A DNA stretch of 64,000 nt from Ophthalmolycus amberensis (Eukaryota > Chordata > Actinopteri > Perciformes > Zoarcidae), in contig JAFEUB010000814.1 of the NCBI GenBank assembly GCA_024529925.1, positions 1,875,501 through 1,939,500 of the forward strand, given 5' to 3'. Below, piece by piece: positions 13,718-23,846 of this stretch (the first letter of the stretch is position 1; each line of letters opens with the position of its first letter). Under the pieces are notes generated by a model. It made no database searches and was not told where the DNA came from. It saw only the letters and a program-made list of their open reading frames with translations. The translations under genes were made by a program, and so were the position numbers.

Positions 13718-13760
13718 AAAGGTGCCGGTTGGCAGAATTTGTTACTTTTGGACTATTCCT
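13718..13760 (-). repeat. Dispersed repeat family B, short fragment
   Basis: GAGCTTTAAAGGTGCCGG followed by TTTGTTACTTTTGGAC is the reverse complement of parts of the family-B copies at 45000-45080 (CCAAAGATAACAAAATCC) and 57193-57405 (CATCTAAAGCTC). Confidence 0.45.
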
Positions 13761-14091
13761 ATAGCTCAGATTCATGCCCACATATTCTGCATTCTGCACG
13801 GGAACCTCTGCTTCTGTCCATTGCAAACCAAACAAATATAATCCTTGACATAGAAAAAAAAAATGTAAATTTACATTACAGCAAACAAATGGCCTTTTTT
13901 ATTGGTTGTAAAAGTTATATTTGTTGCATCAGCAATGACGTATAACTGGAGAGTATATTACTCACTCAAAATAGAAGGGGAGTAAAAATGGCAACCGTGT
14001 TTTCAGTTTCGGCAATGAAAAGCTGATGCCTGGTTGCCAGCTTTACAACCACTTTTAAAAGTTAGTGTTGATCCCTGTGGTCAGATTATTT

Positions 14092-14093
<2 letters not shown>

Positions 14094-14153
<60 letters not shown>
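14094..14153. repeat. (CA)30 microsatellite
   Basis: Uninterrupted CA array about 0.9 kb upstream of the c1orf210 start codon. Confidence 0.95.
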
Positions 14154-14155
<2 letters not shown>

Positions 14156-15070
14156 GATTTTACCAGCGCTTTGTGCCAGCTAGACCTACGGAGGAAGGTC
14201 CTGCAGTATGCGGGACTTCCTGTTTGCGACACACTTTTCCTGTTGTGGATGATATCCTCCTGAGCTCCTGACAGCTTGTACTCAATTATGACTTCTGGAT
14301 TCAGAGGATCCAGGCAGCGTATCCTTTTCATGATGACACTCTCACTCTTCATACACACTAAGTGAAATATTTAGGTCATTTGATTTTTTCAACTTCTTTT
14401 TGTGTGGTTCAGTTATACAATATGCATTTGCTGGCACAAAGACTCCAAAAGAATTCAAAGCTACAATGCAAGTGGGATACGGGGGCATTGGAGTTTACTG
14501 ATATTGTATTCTACTTCAAGTGTGTTAGTGTGTGTGATTCATACTGATTTAACTCGCTATTTCTATTTCACACTTTCTCTAAAGCCTCAATTGACCAGAG
14601 CCAGAGGACGCGGGCTCATACTTCCACTCATAGGACGACAACGCTGCCACCACCTTTAACTTGTTACTGAACCAACGCTGTCACTCAACCTCGCCATCTA
14701 GTGGAGCTTTGAAGGTTTAACTCCCTACTGGTCAGCAGAAATCTTCCAGACAACTACCTCCCTCATCTGGGGAGATGCCTGCCCTGTAACATTTCCCTCT
14801 GATCCCATTTGTTTTTTACCTGCTGAAGACAGTGCAGCAGGAAGCAGCTTTGTTGCACATTCCCAAACACCGGTCGGAGAAGGAATTAAAACCTCTTCTC
14901 CAGGCATACAATTAGCAGGTCAGAAAAACTGTTCTTTGACTGACATGATCCATGGCTTCGTGCTAGAGTCGATGGTGCCCCAAAGCAAGAGCATCCAACA
15001 AGAAGGAAATTGAGTCGCACAGGAGAAGTCACTCCCCAAAAGAGACAGAAACAAACAAGAGCAAAGCCAG

Positions 15071-15128
15071 ATGGAACCATCATCAAACAGCATGCTCTCT
15101 GCAGCTACACCAACAGCAACACAAAACG
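15071..15128 (+). CDS. c1orf210: c1orf210 exon 1 (coding)
   Basis: Encodes residues 1-19 plus one base of codon 20. The donor is CG|GTAAGA. The start is the first ATG after in-frame upstream sequence with no family resemblance. The exon may extend back to an acceptor at 14832. Confidence 0.8.
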
Positions 15129-16553
15129 GTAAGAATGCAGTTACGACTGCAATGTCAAACAGAAACAATGAATTTATCTTCAGAAAAATGTACTTGGAGT
15201 CTTGGCAGTTTAGTGTAAATCTGGGTATTGATCATTTTTGGCAAACAGCCATCTGAAAATGAAAAAGGATTAAACGTTTGGTCCACCTGGTTTGTGGTGG
15301 GAGCTGAGATCTGGTTATTAAGGTGCTTTCCACAATGACAAGGGTGCGATTAATTTCCCTCTCTTGCAGTCACGTTGGCAACCCAGACACCAAAATATAA
15401 ATCTCACAACTGGGAGTTCCTGGTGGCTGTCCTGGCCACGGCCATCTCCATCTCCATTCTTATCACCCTGCTAGCTAAATGCCAGGTGGTCCGGCGCTAC
15501 CTGGCCAGCTACAGGCACACACGGCTGACGGAGACAGACACCATCAGCCAGTGTGACCCCTCAGGTTGGTGTTTTTTTAACCCATAAAGCATACCTTAAT
15601 ATCACAAACCTTCCTTTTTAATGGCGCGGTAGGTAAAAGTGGCGCTATATTTGAGACCACAGCCTGTTTGTGTTCAGCATGAACCCTCGTCCAAAAGCTG
15701 CGATGCTTTTGTTGTACTATTCAACTTCATCCTACCTCACAGGAGCTTTCACCTTTTAGTCTGGAATAAAAGACCAAAAAATACATATGAATCATTTTAG
15801 TGTTGAAGCATTAAGCATATTTTTCCACTAAAAGCTCTGAAAAAGAGAGTGAACGCCACCTGCCTAGCACCAAGCTGCAGACAGACAAAGTAAGCAACTA
15901 GCTATGTGTGAAAATATATTATTATTTTATTATATAGATTAACAATAATAATTATTATTAGATTATATTCCTTTATAAGAAGATGCCAATGTCTTGTTGC
16001 TGCTCCCATGTGGCCAGAACAATAAAAACAAATTAGCAAGGGTGTGGCTAACATGAAGAACCAAAATACATCACACATGTAATTGTAATGACACGTTCAC
16101 ACACGTTTTACACAAAGTGACACAAGAGCACTGCACACTACAAGCCGAGTCCGAAACAAGAAGAGCCAACACCATTACATTTAACTTTCTAAATCTTTTT
16201 TCTTGTGCTTCAAACAGTGCAGTGTGTTTGTAAGACACCCCCCCCTCCCCCACAAACCATACTGTCAGTTAGAATGACATATAGGACTTACCTTTAGATG
16301 ACTGTCATGCAGCACAACTCTTGTGTTTCTATCACTGCTTCCAGGCCTGGAGGTGGAATTCGCCATGCACAGGGGACATGGAATCAACCCCCACTGTATC
16401 CCTCCCGTGAGCGAGGAAGACGACGACGGCTTCATCGAGGACAACTACATCCCGGCCAGTGAGAGAGCGAGGGCTGAAAGAGCAGCGGAGAACATGGGGG
16501 ACACGGAGGACACGGAGGAAGACATGGATGAAATTGAATTTGCCATCACTTAG
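15071..16553 (+). CDS. c1orf210: C1orf210 homologue: type III endosome membrane protein TEMP (3 exons, 153 aa)
   Basis: Three exons, 15071-15128, 15370-15564 and 16345-16553, join in frame through GT-AG introns into 153 codons plus TAG. There is no N-terminal signal peptide. A short Ser/Thr/Ala-rich lumenal N-terminus carries an Asn-Val-Thr glycosylation site at residue 19, which is created across the first splice junction. A single membrane segment spans about residues 36-55 and is followed by a basic stop-transfer region (RRYLASYRH, residues 61-69). The cytoplasmic tail holds the acidic block EDDDGFIEDNYI (109-120) and a very acidic end (EDTEEDMDEIEF). The AKC-x3-RRYxASYRH and EDDDGFIEDNYI blocks match human C1orf210/TEMP, an endosomal membrane protein; the human protein is shorter, without the long acidic tail. 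Ser107-Glu-Glu-Asp fits a CK2 site before the acidic cluster. The cytoplasmic tail shows no clear YxxPhi motif. The gene is convergent with tmem125, as in human, but an AP-1 mu gene lies between. Confidence 0.88.
15370..15564 (+). CDS. c1orf210: c1orf210 exon 2 (transmembrane exon)
   Basis: Bounded by TCTTGCAG| and TCAG|GTTGGT. Encodes residues 20-84 plus one base, including the membrane span and the conserved RRYLASYRH block. Confidence 0.88.
15865..15905 (+). repeat. Family C fragment in c1orf210 intron 2
   Basis: CTGCAGACAGACAAAG followed by GCAACTAGCT is an isolated piece related to the 5' part of the family seen at 10025 and 29600. Confidence 0.4.
16345..16553 (+). CDS. c1orf210: c1orf210 exon 3 (acidic cytoplasmic tail, stop)
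   Basis: Begins after CTTCCAG| and ends with ATCACT TAG. Encodes residues 85-153, with the conserved EDDDGFIEDNYI block and an acidic C-terminus. Confidence 0.88.
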
Positions 16554-17423
16554 CGGGACTGTCTCTACGCCTCCTCAGCTGTGTAAACCCCTGAAAAAAC
16601 TATTCCACTGCCACCTTTTCTTTATTTGTGAGTAAGATTCGTATCGTCTATCACAGAATGGGGGAAAAGGGTTAGGAAGGCATACAAATAGCAGTGATCA
16701 AGAGTGTCATTTTAAGACTTAATGCAAGGTACATTATTAAGTCAGCAGTTCTCCAGGTCCCCCAAATAATATAAAGATAAGTCATTTTTTCTAATTTGTC
16801 AGTGTACTGAGAGCAGTAACAGTCGCAGTCATAATAATATTTTTTTTTTGTTATAAGTGATATTTTGTCGTGAATCATCTTTTTTTTTGAGGGAAAAGGA
16901 GGTCAAGGGGTCGTTTGTAAATATGGACATAAACCAATTATCTTTGTATCTGTTGATCAGTGTTGTATTGGTTGGTTGATTGACGTCAAAGATTATGAAA
17001 AAGAAATGTGTATGATTTATACAAATAACCACAGTTGTGCTGAATATAAACAGGAGCATTTCACTTTGCATTGCCATCTCTTGTCAGTGACGCATAAGCA
17101 AACGTATAGATAAGTGTATAACGTGATTGAAGATCAATTTGGCATTTAGTTGAAAGCCTATTCAACTGTTCTCACATTTCACATGTTACAAGTGCTCTGA
17201 GCAGCAACGGAGCGACACAAGGATCCTGTGATGCTCTGCAAAGTGCTGCCCATCTTTCCCTCATAAGTGAACAGAAAAGCTAAATTCATTTGATATCTCT
17301 AAAATTGTGTTGTTACAGCATCAGTGTACATTGTGATTTTTTTTTTGTGCTAGAAAGTACAACGTGCCGTTTGAAAAAAAGATACAACTACTGCTACATA
17401 AAATAAGTAGGCTGGCTCAAATA

Positions 17424-18095
17424 CAGTGGCGGGCCGTCAGGGCCTGCAAAGCCTTCTCTGCTGGCCTAAACAGAATCACAAAGTTATCTATTTTATAATT
17501 TAATATTTTTTCTTAAATACACCACATGTATTATAATTTATAAAAATATATTTCCCATTGTCTTATTTTCTCATTGCACAGCTACTGTGTTCCTCAGTTG
17601 CTCTGCTTCCAGTGCAGCTTGTTTTAAGTAGAGCTTTTATCCAATCAGATCTCACCTCTGTGTCTCTAGGTAAGAACAGAGGCCCGAGGCCTGCAGACTC
17701 TCAAGTGCATCCATGTGCAGTTTAAGTGAATGGGGACGATATTGTTGATTGTCATAGTCTTCAACCAATCAGATCTTTAGTTTGATATGTTGGGCGTATT
17801 CTTTGACGTGCCAGAGCCTTCTAGCTGGCTTACCCATACATGATTGGTCAGTGAGCTAGCCTGACATGTTGGGCGGTGACGATCCCAAAATCTGCTGCCT
17901 CTGTGGAGCAGACATTTTCAGCCTCAAACGCATTAAACCTATTCAAGAAATACAACTGGGGACGCTCGACTGTCTTCACTGGCATCCATGAATCGAGAAG
18001 GACTTCTTACTGGAACTAAAAACGCACGGATGTACAGAACAACCGTGAGATTAAACTCTTTATTAACAAAGAAAGGAGGAAGAACAGCTAAATAG
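17424..18095 (+). mobile_element. Decayed hAT transposon remnant with transposase C-terminal (dimerisation) fragment
   Basis: The left end starts CAGTGGCGGGCC, like hAT termini in fish. From about 17888 the plus strand encodes pieces resembling the hAT C-terminal dimerisation region of ZMYM/ZBED-like transposases: SAASVEQTFSA, then KRIK, then RNTTGDARLSSLASM, then IEKDFLLELK, then FINKERRKN. These pieces fall in different frames separated by small indels, so the element is dead. The catalytic core is absent. The right terminus is not recognisable, so the end coordinate is approximate. Confidence 0.6.
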
Positions 18096-18802
18096 TGAAC
18101 AGCAGCTCTGGTAAGTTAACTGCAGTAGCTTTAACTGCCATAAATATGATCCATATATAATCAAATAAGCTATTTTTTTAGCAGCATTTAGAAATATTGT
18201 AGATTTTACTTCTATCAAACTCAAATTACACAGATATGATAACTACCCTTTCAGTAACACATTAATTTACTTTACTTTGAATAATTCTGAGTTGGTATTG
18301 TTTCATAGAAGTAAAAATAAAAAACAACTGTTGATGAGTTTGTTACACGTTAGCAGATGATAACAGTTTCAAAGTAGGAGGAATGTTTTTTCATACTCTC
18401 ACATACTGGAGGTCATTATCACAGTGACAGTTATCAAAACAGTGTAAGCACCAGCAGCTTCATTCAGCTTTCTGTAACTGATTCCAAAACAAAGGACACA
18501 AAACCAGGTTTACAATTATGCAAGCAGCATGCACTAAGGAATAGGTCATCAATGATGTCGATTATTTGTTTGGGAAATGATACAATTCACTTGCTTGATT
18601 TTCTATCTTGATTACAAATGAAGGAATTCTGCAGACACAGGGACATTTTGGTCTTCTAGAATTATAATTATATATTTTTTTGCAGAACTTCTGCTAAATT
18701 ATGATTTTCTTAGTGATGCAAGATGTATCTGTTTTTGTTTGCAGGGTTAAAACAGTAATACATCTGATTTTTAAGGGAAGCATTAAATTGCCATCATGTA
18801 TA

Positions 18803-19215
18803 GAGGTGTAACGGTACGCGTATTCGTATTGAACCGTTCGGTACGAGGCTCACGGTTCAGTACGCATGACGAACTGAATACGTTTGAAAAAAAAAAAGAA
18901 GCCCCATTGAGATTAAAAATCTCTTTTGCAAGATGTAAGTAACAATACTACATAACATTAAGGAGCAGTTTTAGTCTTTTATGCTTATGTGTTGCTAAGA
19001 AGACACCCCAGAAGATGGGTCACTCAGGTATAGTTCCATCATTGTTCAAAGTCAAAGAATAACTTTATGATGTTAGTTGTAATGAATAAATATATTTTAA
19101 AATCAAGTACATTTCTCTGGCATTTATAGTTTTCTACTGTACCGAAACGTACCGAACCGTGGCTCCACTGTATCGTACCGAACACAACCGTGAATTTTGT
19201 GAACCGTTACACCCC
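18803..19215. mobile_element. Complete hAT-type MITE with terminal inverted repeats
   Basis: GAGGTGTAACGGT at the left and ACCGTTACACCCC at the right form 13-base terminal inverted repeats with one mismatch. They are followed inwards by further complementary sequence rich in CGGTACG/CGTACCG. Flanking 8-base target duplications are CATGTATA (18795-18802) and TATGTATA (19216-19223), 7 of 8 identical. The 413-base interior has no coding capacity. The 8-base duplication is the hAT superfamily signature. Confidence 0.82.
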
Positions 19216-20169
19216 TATGTATAACAAGGCAAAGCCAAATTAGTTTCAGAGTTTCATACATAAACATAATAAGCTAAGGAATAATAAATGTATATTTAAA
19301 GGGACAAGGAAACATAATTAAACTAATTTCATAAATAAGATCGGTTATAAAAATAATTCAAGGTTTAGGCTCTTGAATTTTGCTAGACGGTCACCAGATG
19401 GCGCTCTTGACAGAATAACAAGAGGAGTCCTTTGGCACACAAAGATTTGTACTATCAGCAGAAGAGTTTAAAAGCAAACGACAATGAACAATGTTAACTT
19501 ACAGTCTACAAACAATGAAAGACATTTGATGAAGGTACATTATCCAAATATATTTAACACCATTCAGGTCTGCGTGGCTGACTTTTAAGCATTTCAATCT
19601 TCAAGCCACAAACAGTTAGTGCCTAAAAGCTGAAATTATCCATTAGGTATAATGATGAGGTAAGTTAGATGCCCTGAAACCCATAGAAAAAGAAAGACAA
19701 AAAACTTAACACAAACCTACACAGCAGTGGTTAAAAATAGTAAGTGAAGCTTAAATTCACTGACGGCAGCAAAACTGTGAGGAGGCAGCTCTAAATTAAA
19801 GTAATGTGGAAGTCTGTCTGCTTTTTCATGTGCTCATGATTAAACTCAAGTAAAAGCATTAACCTACTTGTAACTAGTTACTCTCCACTTGGCTGCTATT
19901 TTTGGAATGATAATGATTGGAGCTGTATGAATTCAGTACTTCATGCACATTTCATAGGCCTCACATGGTTTGGTCAGGAAATTGTAAACGGTGTGACCTC
20001 AATAAAATCTAGAAACAGTGTCGCCTGGACTCATGGGTCAAGTATGTTTTAAAATCCGAACAATGGACTCCAAACTTCTGCGGACTAGTTTCCGCACCGT
20101 TTGGTGGTGATTGTCTTTGGACTAGAAACCGCACACTCACCTTTCGGTTTAAACTGTACAACACTGGTA

Positions 20170-20370
20170 TCAACAACAGTGATGAAGCCTGACACTGTGA
20201 CTCGAAAAGACGCCTGAAGCGTTTAGGGATCCGCTGAGACCATCCAGCTGATAAGAGCGGTTTGACAGGTCTGCGTGAGGCTGACAGGCGGGGCTTCTAC
20301 CCGGAAACACGAGGAGTCAAGCTCACGTAAACGAGCCACAGCAAAACCGGAACAACAGTGACGCTGCCTT
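20170..20370. promoter_or_regulatory. CpG-richer patch, possible regulatory element upstream of ap1m
   Basis: CG dinucleotides are much denser here than in the surrounding AT-rich intergenic sequence, and ACCCGGAAAC and AACCGGAAC resemble ETS sites. It lies 1.3 kb upstream of ap1m exon 1 and could be an enhancer, an alternative promoter, or chance. Confidence 0.25.
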
Positions 20371-20439
20371 CAAAATAAACGTGCAATATTTGAAATTGTT
20401 AGCTATTTGGGGTGCGTATAAATCCATTTGAATCAGCAG

Positions 20440-20880
20440 TGGCGGACTTTAACTCGGTACATTTGCTCAGGTACTGGGGCTTACTTCTACTCCACCACAT
20501 TTTAGAGTCGGATTAATAATACAAAATATGATCAACAAATAAATGATTATGTAGTAGTATGGATAACGATACGGCTTCATTGATCAATAATCTTAATCCA
20601 ATAATATATAATCATGCTGAAATGGGCCATTCGGCATGATACGTTTTTTTTGTTCTTTCTAGAATATTTTGCATACTTTAGTACTTTAACTTCAGTCACA
20701 CTTTTTGATTTACTTCTGTTGGAGGATTATTTAAATAATAAACCCAGTGTAAACATACTCAGGGGATTATATTCTACAGCTGGATTTTTTAAATGTGTAA
20801 TGCGTAGTATTGAGACCCTGTACGTAGGTGAAAGTATCCTTCCAATAGCCTAGAGCACAATAAAAAAAGTACTCCGTTGC
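20440..20880 (+). repeat. Dispersed repeat family E, copy 1
   Basis: Blocks TCAGGTACTGGGGC, ACTTCTACTCCACCACATTTTAGA, AAAATATGATCAACAAATAA and CTGAAATGGGCCATTC correspond to a fish interspersed repeat rich in the phrase 'TACTTTTACT'. A related copy is at 38310-38745. Confidence 0.55.
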
Positions 20881-21239
20881 AAGTAAGCTCTGCATTATCA
20901 GACTTCTCGGAAAAAGTAGACCAGACCTACGTATCAAAATTGGAAGTGTTTATGCAGAAGGTTCCGTTATTAGATAATGAGTAGGCTATTTGATTTTCAT
21001 AAATGTTGCTTATAACGTATGTCAAATTTCTAAATGTTAAGGTTGAACTTATTTAACTGCATACTGTTGGGTAGTACATATATATTAATGTATTTTACAG
21101 GAGTAATACTATCATATATTTTGGTTGAACATTTTTATTGGGAAATGTAAATAGCCTGTTCTCAAATAGGCGAGTGAATAAAACATAGCCATCAATACTT
21201 TGCTCTGTCATGGAGTATTGTAGTTTACTTTAAAAAAAG

Positions 21240-21352
21240 TAGCAATAAATGTAAAAAATACAACATTACCAGTAAAAGTACGGGATTCAAATCTTTATTA
21301 TCTTTATTAATACTAAAAGTATTACTTAAATACAGTGCTTGAGTAAATGTCG
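21240..21352 (-). repeat. Dispersed repeat family E, deleted copy in minus orientation
   Basis: AGTAAAAGTACGGGATTCAAA is the reverse complement of the family 3' end, and TTACTTAAATACAGTGCTTGAGTAAATG is that of the 5' end. The interior is largely missing. It forms an inverted pair with the copy at 20440-20880. Confidence 0.5.
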
Positions 21353-21434
21353 GCATCTCAGTTGCTTAATTTACACCATTAGTAATGTTGGGTGAATTAA
21401 AATAATTTAAAAAAAAAGAAATCTCCTCACTAAT

Positions 21435-21655
21435 CCCCGGAAGTTGCGTGTCTGTTACTACAGCTAACTTGATGCTCCGCTCCGGAAAATCAGCGAGTCG
21501 AGACCCTAACGACTGAAGAGAGGGAGAGAGAGGAGAAGAAGGAGGATGGGAGTGAATCTTACCCCTCTTAATTAAATGACCCATATCTGACAGTAGACCT
21601 ACATATTATCTCGGCTGGTTCTTGCTCTTGAGGATTTTTTTTTTTCTCCACCAAG
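21435..21655 (+). promoter_or_regulatory. Putative TATA-less promoter and 5' UTR of ap1m
   Basis: A perfect CCGGAAGT ETS/GABP-type site is at 21437-21444 and a TCCGGAAA at about 21481. Moderate CpG and a purine-rich GAGAGGGAGAGAG tract follow, before the exon 1 ATG at 21656. ETS sites without a TATA box are usual for housekeeping-type trafficking genes. Confidence 0.4.
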
Positions 21656-21697
21656 ATGTCGGCGTCGGCAATATTTATTCTCGACCTGAAGGGAAAG
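21656..21697 (+). CDS. ap1m2/ap1m3: ap1m exon 1
   Basis: Encodes residues 1-14 (MSASAIFILDLKGK). Donor AAG|GTAACG. The ATG context is CCAAGATGT. Confidence 0.93.
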
Positions 21698-23779
21698 GTA
21701 ACGTGAAGTTTGTGGCGACTTGTTGTTGGGGGGGAAAGTTTACATCGGGGCTGTCAACGCAGCACCTGCTGTAAGAGTACGTCAGCATATATTGTGTCCA
21801 GAAATCGAAGGACGTTTGTAACTTACTGCTTGTATGTGCGCGCACATGTAGGACAGAGAGCATTCAGGAAGAGAGGCGCAACTGGCCAAACTCGTTTCAC
21901 CAACGTTGCGACTACACAGAGGGCTTGTTCTTGTGCAGCGATGCAGCCTTTATTGTAGCCGATGTGTCCAATTTCAGAGTTTAAAACCTAATACTTTTAA
22001 CAGCCCAATAGGTCATCCTTTAAAAAGGACAGTGGCTTACTTAATATTAATTTAACATATTGCCAAAATTGTGTCTGGACAGGAGGTTGACATTCACTAG
22101 AAATGCATTTTGAGAGACAAACCCATATATTAGGCACTTGTAGACTATGTAGTGCTGAAGCACTTAATGGATTATAGTTACAGTTTTGATGAATCAAAAC
22201 ATTATGGGACCAGCTTTTCAAATGGGAGAATTTGCTAAACCTCATTTAGGGCTGCAACTTACAATAACATTGATCAACAACTAATCTGTCTGTCATTTTC
22301 TTGGTCTTCAAATTGCTTGTTTTGTCCCCAAACTACAGTCCAACACCCAGAGATATTCAGTTCACTATAAGAAGCCTACGGATACATTTCGTTACATTTT
22401 TGCTTATTAATCATTAATTAGCAAAAATGTAACGAAATGTATCCATCACAATACGAATCGGTTCAGCTTTTATACCATATATTTTTAGATTTTGAACTCT
22501 TTGTCTGACAAAACAAACAATTTGAAGATGAAACCGTGGACACATTTTTAAAATTATTTTGGCATTTATAGCCTTTTTTTTGGAGAAAGTAATAGGTAGC
22601 TTAATTGACAATGCAAATGATCCTCCGTTTCATCCCTAATAGTATTGGAAAAATAACATTCTTTAAAATGCATTTGAATTGTTATGCTGTGGTTTAGGAT
22701 TACTTCATCAGGTTTTACAGGTTTTACGTGCATGAAGAAGCCTGATGCCTAACAATACCCACGGGGGAAAAGGATCAGTCCCTCATAGCCTGGATGTCTG
22801 CTCGTGCAGATTCAATGTTGTCTCTCCCCCGAACTATCTATCTGTGCCCTGGGGCAAGTCAGTAGCTCTTAACCTTCAGTCCTTTCCCTCCCTCTGTCCC
22901 GTATAGCTGCTGTGTTGCAGTTGCAATTACAAACCTACTGAACTACAATGCACCAAAGATGAAAACAAGTTGAGAGAGGCAATCAACCAAAACCAGTCGT
23001 GGTCAGGTAGACAGGTCACTCCTGTACACACAGTTCTAGACACAGTTGAAAACACACAGCTGCTACAGAAGCTACGTTTTCCACCTCTGCCCCTCCACCC
23101 TCAGCCCCCCCCCCCCCCCTGAGTTGTGGCTCCTGGGCACTAGACCGCACGCTGCTGGCTACAGGGACCTGCGAGGTGGACTGAAATGTCAGGCTATTGA
23201 AATCAGCATGGCATCATTTGTTCCCAGTGAAGTTGTTGGGTTGTAATAAGAAGCAGCACATTTCATTAGCTCGAAGCATAGTGTGAGGTTCAACAGTCCC
23301 AAAAGAGATACAGCTCATTTTTTAGTTGTATTTTGAGTGTATTTATTTATCAGGAACAGCGCACATTCCTCCACATTTTCACCAGTTCAATCAGTTTGGT
23401 TTTTAAGCCACGCTCTCGTGATCAATCACTTTGTTCCTGATTGAAATATCTCAGCAACTTTTTCATGGCTTGCTATAACATTTTGTACGGACATTTGTGA
23501 CTTGACTTTGCTGGTTCTTTCATCATCAAGTCAAATGTTTGAATTGTCCAATGGTTTATTATTTGGCAAAATACCTGCAAAACAAATGGCATTCCCATCA
23601 GTCTTATCAATATTTTATGTTCAGTGCCAATTAGCAAATGTTACATGCTAAGCTAAGATGGTGAACTTGGTAAACACAACAGATAATAGTCCAAACTATA
23701 GGCATGCAAGACCTTTGCCCTGATTTTCCAGAGAGGGGAATCTGCGTTGGCTGTTCGCTCACAAATCAGTGCTCGAGCG

Positions 23780-23846
<67 letters not shown>

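Larger units (their letters stand above)
1377..14832. other. Intergenic region between tie1-like exon and c1orf210
   Basis: I recognise no coding exon in these 13.4 kb. All open frames are short, lack family resemblance, and many are driven by microsatellites. The region holds dispersed-repeat copies (about 4690-5100, 10025-10270, 12655-12800 and 13718-13760), CA/GT microsatellites (about 4175, 5535 and 14094), a 17-base poly-C run at 6564-6580, a poly-G run at 9714-9731, and a GGC/GGT-rich patch at about 7610-7640. A consensus splice donor at 11406 may end a non-coding first exon of c1orf210. Confidence 0.6.
16554..21434. other. 3' UTR of c1orf210 and intergenic region
   Basis: No coding exon is seen. 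The 3' UTR presumably covers the first few hundred bases; no canonical AATAAA was found close by, and AATATA at about 17043 is a weak candidate. The remainder holds a hAT relic (17424-18095), a complete MITE (18803-19215), family E copies (20440-20880 and 21240-21352) and a CpG-rich patch at about 20170-20370. Confidence 0.55.
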
